From Candidatus Gallimonas merdigallinarum (GTDB taxonomy: Bacteria > Bacillota > Clostridia > Christensenellales > Borkfalkiaceae): a stretch of DNA of 64,000 nt. The notes beneath the pieces were generated by a model, which was not told the origin of the DNA, ran no database searches, and worked only from the letters and a program-made list of their open reading frames with translations. Each line of letters begins with the position of its first letter. The stretch's first letter is position 1. This document shows positions 52,718 through 59,681 of the stretch, piece by piece. The stretch spans positions 1-64,000 of the forward strand of contig CAJFFP010000004.1 in NCBI GenBank assembly GCA_904373325.1. Reading direction: 5' to 3'. The position numbers were made by a program, and so were the translations under genes.

Positions 52718-52950
52718 AACTCAGAGTCCGTGCGGGAAAATTCCGCCTTTCGCTCCGTCTGCCGACGGGGCTGTGCCTTCGGGCGATCGCAAAGTGGGGC
52801 TGCAAAGAGGACGCGGAACTTGCGGCGTTTCTGCGCGCGCACCGCGCAAAGATCATGCGGATCGTAAAAGAGGCGCGCCGCACGCACCGCGGGCTGGAAC
52901 TCCTGCACGTCGTGAGCGCAGACGGCGAGGAAGTCAGCATCACGCTTTGA
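52714..52950 (+). CDS. small stand-alone SHOCT-like domain protein
   Basis: This 78-aa protein repeats the C-terminal domain of the upstream regulator: LRVRAGKFRLSLRLPTGLCL at the start and LLHVVSADGEEVSITL at the end. It is rich in Arg and Lys in the middle. The ATG overlaps the previous stop (ATGA). It could pair with the regulator and modulate it. No enzymatic motif. Confidence 0.7.
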   Translation: MKLRVRAGKFRLSLRLPTGLCLRAIAKWGCKEDAELAAFLRAHRAKIMRIVKEARRTHRGLELLHVVSADGEEVSITL

Positions 52951-53116
52951 CGGAAACCGGAAAGAAGCGTTTCTGCGCGGCGCGCGGGGAGTCCCCGCGC
53001 GCCGCGCATTGTGTTCTCGGCAAATTTGCATACAAAATATTGTGTCCAAAAAATAAATTTAACACAATATTTGGTATTTGCGGAAAAATATTTTTCGACT
53101 TTTTGCGCGCGGATCC
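52951..53116. other. gene-free gap with two strong inverted repeats
   Basis: A 13-bp GC palindrome around 52983-53006 (GCGCGGGGA and its complement) has no T-run. A 12-bp inverted repeat, AAAATATTGTGT/ACACAATATTTG-type, lies at 53034-53073 with a 16-base loop, which might be an operator for the pfl promoter just downstream. Confidence 0.5.
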
Positions 53117-53145
53117 TTGACAAGGCGCGCAAGCTGTGTTATGAT
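53117..53145 (+). promoter_or_regulatory. promoter of the pfl operon
   Basis: TTGACA (53117-53122), a 17-base spacer and TATGAT (53140-53145). Confidence 0.85.
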
Positions 53146-53159
53146 AGAGACGCTCTCAG

Positions 53160-53270
53160 AAGCACACCCCTGCGGCAACTGACGAAGAGCGGAGCACCGC
53201 ATGGAACCGCAGGGAATCAACGCCGTTCGTCTGGGCAATTTTTATCCGTCGGGTAAAAATTGCCTTTTTT
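53160..53270 (+). promoter_or_regulatory. ZTP riboswitch (pfl motif) with terminator
   Basis: An 8-bp stem CCCTGCGG/CCGCAGGG (53168-53175, 53207-53214) encloses AACTGACG and the small hairpin GCGG/CCGC. CGCCGTTCGTCTGGGCA follows at 53220-53236, matching the conserved 3' half of the pfl motif (C-CGxCTGGGCA). The GGCAATTTTTA that begins the terminator stem (53234-53244, paired with 53254-53264, then six Ts) overlaps that half. Binding of ZTP should therefore block termination. Its place in front of pflA is the classic one for this class. Confidence 0.78.
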
Positions 53271-53303
53271 GACCCCGCGAACGCGGCGGGAGGGAGGCGC
53301 GGA

Positions 53304-54038
53304 ATGTACGGTCGCATTCATTCTTACGAATCGTTCGGTACGGTCGACGGACCGGGCATCCGTTTCGTGGTGTTCATGCAGGGCTGTCCCATGCGCTGCA
53401 AGTACTGCCACAATCCCGATACGTGGAACGCGGACGGCGGGCGGGAAGTCACGGCGGAGGAAGTCGCCGCCGAGGCGCTCAAATACAAGAGCTATTTCGC
53501 GGAGAGGGGCGGCGTGACCGTCTCGGGCGGAGAGCCGCTCATGCAGCTCGATTTTCTCATCGAACTGTTTGCCCTTCTCAAACGCAAAAATATCCACACC
53601 TGCGTGGATACGTCGGGAATCTGTTTCGACGGGAACGATCCCCGCTACGAACGGCTTCTCGCCCTGACCGACCTGTTTCTGCTCGACGTCAAGCACATCG
53701 CCGATGAAGCGCACCGCGCGCTCACGGGCAGGAGCAACGAAAAGCCGCTCGCCTTTGCAAGGTATCTCAACGCGCATAAAAAACCCATGTGGATCCGCCA
53801 CGTGCTCGTGCCCGGACTGACGGACGACGACGGCGCGCTGCGCGAACTGCGCACCTTCCTCGATACGCTGGAATGCGTCGAGCGCGTCGAGGTGCTGCCC
53901 TATCACACGATGGGGGTGCAGAAGTACCGCGCTTTGGGCAGGGCGTACCCGCTCGAAGGCGTGCAGCCGCCGTCGCCCGAGCGGGTGGACAACGCCAAGC
54001 GCATTCTCGGCGCGGGGAAGTACGCCCCGAAGAGATAA
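53304..54038 (+). CDS. pflA: pyruvate formate-lyase activating enzyme
   Basis: This 244-aa radical SAM enzyme generates the glycyl radical on pyruvate formate-lyase. The CxxxCxxC cluster is Cys28, Cys32 and Cys35 (GCPMRCKYC), preceded by FGTVDGPGIRFVVF, and GGVTVSGGEPLMQ follows for SAM binding. Full length for the family. GGGAGG lies upstream of the ATG. Controlled by the ZTP riboswitch, it comes first in the operon, before the two-part lyase it must activate. Confidence 0.95.
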   Translation: MYGRIHSYESFGTVDGPGIRFVVFMQGCPMRCKYCHNPDTWNADGGREVTAEEVAAEALKYKSYFAERGGVTVSGGEPLMQLDFLIELFALLKRKNIHTCVDTSGICFDGNDPRYERLLALTDLFLLDVKHIADEAHRALTGRSNEKPLAFARYLNAHKKPMWIRHVLVPGLTDDDGALRELRTFLDTLECVERVEVLPYHTMGVQKYRALGRAYPLEGVQPPSPERVDNAKRILGAGKYAPKR

Positions 54039-54048
54039 GGAGAGGAGT

Positions 54049-54318
54049 ATGAAATACGAACTTCTGGAAGTCAGCGGCGAATCGTGCGCGAACTGCCTTA
54101 CGCTGCTCCCCGTCGTGAACAGGCTGGCGGCTGCGCGCGGCATTCCCGTCCGCCATCTCGAACTCACGCAGGAGACGGCGGCAAAGGCGCAGGCATTGCA
54201 AATCGAGCGCGTTCCCACGCTCATCGTCTACCGCGACGGCGCGGAGATCGCGCGGTGTACGGGCTATCAGCCCGAGGAGATCCTCGAAGTCTGGCTGGAC
54301 GCCAAGACGGGGGAATAA
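54049..54318 (+). CDS. thioredoxin-like protein
   Basis: This 89-aa cytosolic protein has a thioredoxin fold with active site CANC (ESCANCLTLLP at about 11-20), followed by the cis-Pro segment VPTLIVYRDG. It is shorter than thioredoxin and lacks the usual WCGPC. Placed between pflA and pflB, 10 bases after pflA, it may protect or reduce the PFL system, whose radical and cysteines are oxygen-sensitive. That role is inferred from position. Confidence 0.82.
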   Translation: MKYELLEVSGESCANCLTLLPVVNRLAAARGIPVRHLELTQETAAKAQALQIERVPTLIVYRDGAEIARCTGYQPEEILEVWLDAKTGE

Positions 54319-54360
54319 ACGGAACATACAGGTGACAAAATAAATATACGGGAGGAACTT

Positions 54361-56385
54361 ATGGAAAACCGTGCATGGCGCGCGTTCGAGCGCGGCAAGT
54401 GGTGCAGCGACGTAGACGTGCGCGACTTCATTCAACGCAATTATACGCCCTACGAGGGCGACGGCGCGTTCCTTGCGCCCGCCACAGAGGCGACGAAACA
54501 GCTCTGGGCGCAGGTGATGGAGCTTACCAAGGAGGAGCGCGCCCGCGGCGGCGTCTATGACGCCGATACCGAGATTGTCTCGCAGGTGGCGAGCCACAAG
54601 GCGGGCTATTTCAACAAAGATCTGGAAAAGATTGTCGGAATGCAGACGGACAAGCCCTTCAAGCGTTCTTTGCAGCCCTTCGGCGGCATCCGCATGGCGG
54701 AAGAGGCGCTTAAAATGTACGGCTACGAACTCAGCCCCCGCGTCAAGGAAATTTTCACCAAGTACCGCAAGACGCATAACGACGGCGTATTCGACGCGTA
54801 CACGCCCGAAATGCGCCTTGCCCGTCACGCGCATATCCTGACGGGCTTGCCCGATACCTACGGGCGCGGGCGCATCGTCGGCGACTACCGCCGCGTCGCG
54901 CTGTACGGCGTGGACTTCCTCATCAAAAAGAAGGAGGAGGACAAGAGCCTTCTGGACGGCGATATGCTGCCCGATAAGATCCGCGACCGCGAGGAGATCG
55001 CCGAGCAGATCAAGGCGCTCAAAGCGCTCAAAGCGATGGCGGCGGAGTACGGCTTCGATATTTCCCGCCCCGCGGAGACGGCGCAGGAAGCCATTCAGTG
55101 GCTGTATTTCGGCTATCTCGGCGCGATCAAAGATCAGAACGGCGCGGCGATGAGCATCGGCAGAAATTCCACCTTCCTCGATATTTATATCCAGCGCGAC
55201 CTCGACGAGGGAACGCTCACCGAGGAAGCGGCGCAGGAGCTTATCGACCACTTCGTCATGAAACTGCGCGTGGTCAAGTTCATGCGCATCAGGGAATATA
55301 ACGAGCTGTTCAGCGGCGATCCCACGTGGGTCACCGAATCCATCGGCGGCATGGGAACGGACGGCAGAACGCTCGTCACCAAGAACAGTTTCCGCATTCT
55401 GCACACGCTCGTCAACCTCGGACCCGCGCCTGAACCCAACCTCACGGTGCTGTGGTCCAAACGGCTGCCCAAGGCGTTCAAAGAGTTCTGCGCCGAGATC
55501 TCCATTCAGACGTCCGCCATTCAGTACGAGAGCGACGATCTGATGCGCCCCGAGATGGGGGACGATTATTGCATCGCCTGCTGCGTTTCGAGTATGCGCG
55601 TCGGCAAAGATATGCAGTTCTTCGGCGCGCGCGCCAACCTTGCAAAGTGCCTTCTGTACGCCATCAACGGCGGCAAAGACGAGCTGGATAAGGATAAGAA
55701 CGGCAAGCCGTTGCAGGTCTCGCCGCACTTCGCGCCCATTCTCGGCGACGGTCCGCTCGACTACGCCGAGGTCGTCGAAAAGTACACCGAGATGATGCGC
55801 TGGCTCGCGGGGCTGTACGTGAATACGCTCAACGTCATTCACTATATGCACGATAAATACAGCTATGAGGCGCTCGAAATGGCGCTGCACGACAGCGAGG
55901 TGCGCCGCTTCTTCGCCACGGGCATTGCGGGGCTCTCCTGCGCGGCGGACAGCCTTTCCGCGATCAGGTACGCCAAGGTCTATCCCATCCGCAGCGAGGA
56001 CGGCATCGTCACCGATTTCAGGATCGAGGGCGACTATCCCAAGTACGGCAACAACGACGACCGCGCCGATGAGATCGCCGTCTGGCTCGTCAAAACGTTC
56101 ATGAACATGGTCAGATCGCACACCACCTACCGCAATTCCGTGCCCACCATGTCCATTCTCACCATCACGAGCAACGTCGTTTACGGCAAAAAGACGGGCA
56201 ACACGCCCGACGGCCGCCGCGCAGGCGAACCGCTCGCGCCCGGGGCGAACCCCATGCACGGGCGCGACAGCCACGGCGCGCTTGCGTCGCTCGAATCGGT
56301 CGCGAAACTTCCCTACGATTTCGCCCGCGACGGAATTTCCAACACCTTCTCCGTCACGCCGCAGTCGCTGGGGAAGGAGGAGTAA
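54361..56385 (+). CDS. pflB: pyruvate formate-lyase, catalytic part without the glycyl-radical domain
   Basis: This 674-aa protein covers the PFL barrel. The catalytic pair Cys407-Cys408 is in [12 protein letters not shown], followed by [15 protein letters not shown] and [14 protein letters not shown]. The protein stops at [18 protein letters not shown]. Complete PFLs continue for about 75 more residues carrying the radical Gly in RVSGYA. That missing part is encoded by a separate gene at 56900, and 674 plus 78 aa equals a normal PFL length. GGGAGG lies before the ATG. A repeat copy follows the stop codon after 4 bases. Confidence 0.93.
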   Translation: MENRAWRAFERGKWCSDVDVRDFIQRNYTPYEGDGAFLAPATEATKQLWAQVMELTKEERARGGVYDADTEIVSQVASHKAGYFNKDLEKIVGMQTDKPFKRSLQPFGGIRMAEEALKMYGYELSPRVKEIFTKYRKTHNDGVFDAYTPEMRLARHAHILTGLPDTYGRGRIVGDYRRVALYGVDFLIKKKEEDKSLLDGDMLPDKIRDREEIAEQIKALKALKAMAAEYGFDISRPAETAQEAIQWLYFGYLGAIKDQNGAAMSIGRNSTFLDIYIQRDLDEGTLTEEAAQELIDHFVMKLRVVKFMRIREYNELFSGDPTWVTESIGGMGTDGRTLVTKNSFRILHTLVNLGPAPEPNLTVLWSKRLPKAFKEFCAEISIQTSAIQYESDDLMRPEMGDDYCIACCVSSMRVGKDMQFFGARANLAKCLLYAINGGKDELDKDKNGKPLQVSPHFAPILGDGPLDYAEVVEKYTEMMRWLAGLYVNTLNVIHYMHDKYSYEALEMALHDSEVRRFFATGIAGLSCAADSLSAIRYAKVYPIRSEDGIVTDFRIEGDYPKYGNNDDRADEIAVWLVKTFMNMVRSHTTYRNSVPTMSILTITSNVVYGKKTGNTPDGRRAGEPLAPGANPMHGRDSHGALASLESVAKLPYDFARDGISNTFSVTPQSLGKEE

Positions 56386-56389
56386 AGGG

Positions 56390-56521
56390 GTTCACACTTT
56401 TTCTTTCAAACTGATGAAAGAAAAAGTCGTGAGATTTAGGAAAACCCCGCAGTCGCTATGCTTTATGCGCGGTTTTCCTTGCCGCCGCTGTATGGCAACA
56501 GTATAGCACGCGGCGGCTCAC
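56390..56521 (+). repeat. intergenic hairpin repeat, copy 4
   Basis: Same layout as copies 1 and 2 but with a different first stem: ACTTTTTCTTTCA/TGAAAGAAAAAGT around loop AACTGA, 13 bp and perfect. The second stem is GGAAAACC/GGTTTTCC. The GCCGCCGC stem around CAACAGTATAGCA is unchanged. It separates the two parts of the PFL. Confidence 0.88.
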
Positions 56522-56743
56522 TGTCTCGGCGACACCAAAGTAGTGTGCCGCCTGCGGGCACGGAATTGCCGCTGATAAAGGCAATTCCTTAGTTCGCCAT
56601 GCGCGCACAGCGCACCGCGCTGCTGCGCATTACGCATTGCTCACCCTTGCACAGGGAGGGCAAAGCTCTCAATCACGTCCGCGAGGAAGGTTGCCTTCCG
56701 CTGCGGTACTCAATTTGCGCATACCTGCGCTTATGGGAAAAGA
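56522..56743. other. spacer inside the PFL-splitting repeat pair
   Basis: No supported gene. It contains an inverted GGAATTGCC/GGCAATTCC near 56562-56590 and the word GCGCATACCTGCGCTTA, also found at 49475, at about 56718. Confidence 0.55.
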
Positions 56744-56877
56744 TTGAAGGCGGCGAGGCTATATTGTTGCCAATTCGCCGCCGAAAGAAAAACCGCGGTC
56801 AGCCGCAGGCGTGCCCGCGGGTTGTCTTTGAAAAGTCACGAAGATTTTCCGCGTCAGTTCGCGGAAAATCTGTGAAT
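56744..56877 (-). repeat. intergenic hairpin repeat, copy 5 (inverted)
   Basis: On the minus strand: a GTTCAC-like start (ATTCAC), a 12-bp stem with arms 56842-56853 and 56860-56871 around AACTGA, then the GGCGGCG stem around GGCAACAATATAGC. With copy 4 it forms an inverted pair like copies 2 and 3. It ends shortly before the ribosome site of the glycyl-radical gene. Confidence 0.82.
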
Positions 56878-56899
56878 AAATTTGAAGGAGAGAAAGAAT

Positions 56900-57136
56900 A
56901 TGTCGAAACAGCAAGCTGAAAATCTGGTCAATCTGCTCGACGCCTATGTGGGCGACGGCGGGTATCATCTCAACGTCAACGTGTTCAACCGCGAGACCCT
57001 TCTCGACGCGCAGAAACACCCCGAAAAATATCCTCAGCTCACCGTCCGCGTGAGCGGATATGCCGTCAACTTCAATAAGCTCACCAAGGAACAGCAGGAC
57101 GACGTGATCGCCCGCACCATTCACGAAAGTATGTAA
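56900..57136 (+). CDS. stand-alone glycyl-radical domain of pyruvate formate-lyase
   Basis: This 78-aa protein is colinear with the C-terminus of Pfl[20 protein letters not shown], then [19 protein letters not shown], and [13 protein letters not shown] with the radical Gly53. It provides exactly what the upstream 674-aa protein lacks. It has its own GAAGGAG ribosome site, ATG and stop. E. coli GrcA/YfiD is a comparable spare domain, but there a complete PflB also exists. Here no second PFL is seen in the window, so this peptide probably is an essential subunit. A strong terminator follows. Confidence 0.92.
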   Translation: MSKQQAENLVNLLDAYVGDGGYHLNVNVFNRETLLDAQKHPEKYPQLTVRVSGYAVNFNKLTKEQQDDVIARTIHESM

Positions 57137-57179
57137 CGCGCCCAAGGCGCATACGGGGGGCGATATCGCAAATCGCCCG

Positions 57180-57218
57180 AAAAGAGCGGCTCTACGCACA
57201 GTAGAGTCGCTCTTTTTT
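57180..57218 (+). terminator. terminator of the pfl operon
   Basis: A 15-bp stem (arms 57181-57195 and 57201-57215, one G-U type mismatch) with loop GCACA, ending in TTTTTTG. Confidence 0.9.
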
Positions 57219-57332
57219 GCAGTAGAGTCGGTATTTTTCACGGTGGAACGGGCAAAAAACGAGGTAGAAAGGGGCGTTTTCAGAGTAGGGCGGCGGGGGC
57301 GAAGGGTAGGTTGCCTTTTGCACGCCGTCTGC

Positions 57333-57619
57333 GTATACTGTAAGGGAACAATACGAACCACGCCTTTGGCGGAATCTTTTCGGCATCTTTTTGCTCATCT
57401 TCCTTGCAATACCTCGGTATAGCTTCGTCATCTTCACAAAAATCCGGCGCGAAAATCTTCTCGCCAAAGGTGCGAAGCAATCAAAAGCGGCAAGATGAGC
57501 GTCTCAGACGCGGCGAAGCCCGCAGCGCGTGCCGTGTGGCACGGGCAAGGGCTTCAACAATGTATGAGTGCCTCAGTTTCCGCTTTTGATCGGGTTCGCA
57601 GTATTCCCTTACAGTATAC
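57333..57619. mobile_element. 287-bp MITE-like element with 27-bp inverted ends
   Basis: The left end GTATACTGTAAGGGAA (57333-57348) and on to 57359 is matched in inverse at 57593-57619, 24 of 27 bases identical. Inside are further nested inverted repeats (GCCTTTGGCG/CGCCAAAGG; ATCAAAAGCGG/CCGCTTTTGAT) and no transposase. A lone copy of the end sequence lies at 52171. No target duplication is evident. Confidence 0.65.
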
Positions 57620-57696
57620 TGAAAGCGTAACGCAGGAGCGGCGCGGGAAAGAACTCTCCGCCGCGCTCCGAAAAGACAATTACGGGAGGAAATCGT

Positions 57697-58380
57697 ATGC
57701 AGGCGGCAGCCGTCGGTTCCGAGAGCGTGAAAAAACGCGGATTTTTATCTTTCTATACAAAGGGCGAAGAGATCTTCAACGCCGTTTCGCACATTGCGGG
57801 CGGCGGGCTGGGACTGATCTTCTGGGCGGCGCTGCTCGCGCTGAGCTACCCCGATCCCATGGCGATGACCGCCGTCTCGCTGTTCGGGTTCGGCGCGGTC
57901 ACGCTCTACACGATGAGCGCGCTCTATCACTTCCTGCCCGACGGCAGGGCGAAGGGCGTGTTCCGCATTTTCGACCACTGCACCATATTTCTTCTGATCG
58001 CGGGAACGTACTCGCCCTACTGCCTCGTCGCGCTCGGCGGCACGGCGGCGGGGTGGATCGTGTTCGGACTGCAATGGGGGTGCGCGATCGCGGGCATCAC
58101 GATGAACGCCATCGCCATGAACAACAAAGTCGTGAAGGCGATCTCTATGGCGCTCTACTGCGTCATGGGCTGGATGGCGCTCGCCGTATTCCCGCAACTC
58201 TACGCGGCGCTCACCGCCGCCGAGTTCTGGCTCCTGCTCGCGGGCGGGCTTGCCTACACCGTGGGGATCGTGTTCTTCGCGCTCGGCAAGAAAGTGCGCT
58301 GGTTCCACTCCGTCTGGCACCTGTTCGACATTGCGGGCACCGCGTTGCAGTTCGCAAGTATCCTGCTCATTCTTCTGTAA
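57697..58380 (+). CDS. hemolysin III family membrane protein (PAQR/YqfA-like)
   Basis: This 227-aa protein has seven membrane helices. The PAQR metal-site residues are present: FNAVSHIAGG near 30, MSALYHFLPD near 72, FRIFDHCTIFLLIAGTYSPY near 90, and WHLFDIAGT near 210. Bacterial members are membrane-remodelling or unknown hydrolase-like proteins; the name reflects one early report. GGGAGG lies before the ATG. The MITE-like element ends 77 bases upstream and may carry or disrupt its promoter. Confidence 0.88.
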   Translation: MQAAAVGSESVKKRGFLSFYTKGEEIFNAVSHIAGGGLGLIFWAALLALSYPDPMAMTAVSLFGFGAVTLYTMSALYHFLPDGRAKGVFRIFDHCTIFLLIAGTYSPYCLVALGGTAAGWIVFGLQWGCAIAGITMNAIAMNNKVVKAISMALYCVMGWMALAVFPQLYAALTAAEFWLLLAGGLAYTVGIVFFALGKKVRWFHSVWHLFDIAGTALQFASILLILL

Positions 58381-58414
58381 AAAGGACATAAAAACACAAT
58401 ATTTTAATTCACCC

Positions 58415-58475
58415 TTTACATTTTTTGACTGATATGATATAATATGGCTGTCATCATAAAGATGGCAGCCATATT
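58415..58475 (+). promoter_or_regulatory. promoter with 15-bp inverted repeat at the transcript start
   Basis: TTTACA (58415-58420), a 17-base spacer and TATAAT (58438-58443). AATATGGCTGTCATC (58441-58455) and GATGGCAGCCATATT (58461-58475) then form a 15-bp inverted repeat with one mismatch that overlaps the -10 box. It could be an operator or a stabilising 5' hairpin. Confidence 0.7.
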
Positions 58476-58494
58476 CGGCATATAGGAGAAGGGT

Positions 58495-59364
58495 ATGAAA
58501 AAGAATCGTGTCATCATGCTGATCGGCACCGCCGCACTCTCCGCCTGCCTTGTTGTCGGGCTGACGGCGTGCGGGTCGACGATCGACGAAGCAAAGAGCA
58601 TCCGCGGCGAAGAAGTGACCGAAGCGGAGTGGAAAACGGCGCTGTCCGAAATTGCGACGGTGAACACAGCCGCCTCGCTCGCGGCATCTTCCGCGGCGGA
58701 TGAGGCGGAGTCGCCCAATTTCTCGGTGTCCTATCAGGCGCGCAGCAACGCCACCATCTCGCACGAGGGGACGGACGGCGAGCAGAGCGCAACGTTCTCC
58801 ACGGACATCACTACGACGGTATCCGTTGCGGACAGGAAGATCCATGCCACCATGGATTACGATATTTCCCTCACCGGTTCGGACGACGTGATCGAAATGC
58901 TGAAAAAGCTCATGAAGACGGACGAGGATCTCACCGTAAAGGGAACGCTGGAAACGTATTTTGCGTTTGAGGAGAACGCCGTTTCGCTCTATCTGCAAAA
59001 CGCCGACGGGAAGTGGGTAAAGTATTCGTCGGTCGAGGACGTCACGGGCGTCTCCACCGTCGTGCTCGGGCAGATCGAATCCTGCATCGGACTGATGGAT
59101 TGCAGCAAGTATGCCGACGCGTTCGCGTCCTTCGAGTACAGCGACGAAGACAAGGGCTACGCGCTCAAAGGCGGCGTCGAGGGCGGCGACATATTCGGCG
59201 CGGATGCGAGTTTTGTCATCAAGATCAAAGACGGACGTCTCGCGGCGCTCGTCTCCGAGGGCAGCGGCGAGACGACGATCGGCGGGCTGTCCATGAGCAG
59301 CAGCGCCGAAACGGGGTTGGTGTACAAGTTCGGCGGGCAGACCGTCAATCTCCCCAACGTATAA
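58495..59364 (+). CDS. surface lipoprotein, LppX/LolA-like candidate
   Basis: This 289-aa lipoprotein has lipobox LTAC (Cys26). The body is a long run of beta strands (TFSTDITTTVSVADRKIHATM, LETYFAFEENAVSLYLQNADG, YALKGGVEGGDIFGADASF), which suggests a half-barrel fold like LppX/LolA or similar lipid-carrying proteins. I do not recognise the family for certain. GGAGAAGG lies before the ATG. Confidence 0.65.
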   Translation: MKKNRVIMLIGTAALSACLVVGLTACGSTIDEAKSIRGEEVTEAEWKTALSEIATVNTAASLAASSAADEAESPNFSVSYQARSNATISHEGTDGEQSATFSTDITTTVSVADRKIHATMDYDISLTGSDDVIEMLKKLMKTDEDLTVKGTLETYFAFEENAVSLYLQNADGKWVKYSSVEDVTGVSTVVLGQIESCIGLMDCSKYADAFASFEYSDEDKGYALKGGVEGGDIFGADASFVIKIKDGRLAALVSEGSGETTIGGLSMSSSAETGLVYKFGGQTVNLPNV

Positions 59365-59431
59365 CTGCGGATTTTACGCAGATTTTACAATTTCATGACA
59401 AATACGTGCGGAGTTTTTTACATTTGTATGG

Positions 59432-59526
59432 TATACTGTCCCTGTAAACGAACGATTACGGGGGAAAACTTGTAACGTAGCGTCATAGAGACCGCGGGCT
59501 TTCATACAAAGTCCGCGGTCCTTTTT
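59432..59526 (+). ncRNA. candidate small RNA between lipoprotein and tex
   Basis: An extended -10 box (TGGTATACT, TATACT at 59432-59437) is followed about 55 bases later by a strong terminator, GACCGCGG...CCGCGGTC with U-run (59490-59526). The transcript would be about 80 bases with no ORF. Alternatively the hairpin simply ends the lipoprotein transcript. Confidence 0.4.
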
Positions 59527-59610
59527 CGTTACTCTGATATTTATATTTTTACAATTTCATTACAACTCCGTGCGCGCGCGGGATAAGCGGTTCTTTTTTT
59601 GGTTTTTCTC

Positions 59611-59639
59611 TTGTCATTTGGCGCGGGATATGATATACT
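59611..59639 (+). promoter_or_regulatory. promoter of tex
   Basis: TTGTCA (59611-59616), a 17-base spacer and TATACT (59634-59639). Confidence 0.75.
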
Positions 59640-59681
59640 TGTGCGGTATCCGCATGAAAATCAATCCGAAAGGAGAAATGT

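Noticed and set aside
56386..56899. Self-splicing intron or translational bypass joining the two PFL parts
   Set aside because: The first part ends in a normal stop, the second has its own ribosome site and ATG, and no group I or group II core was recognised. Two separate proteins explain the data better.
57192..57467. 91-aa minus-strand frame across the end of the pfl operon and the MITE-like element
   Set aside because: It runs through a terminator and the element's inverted repeat, has no ribosome site, and its sequence is determined by these repeats.
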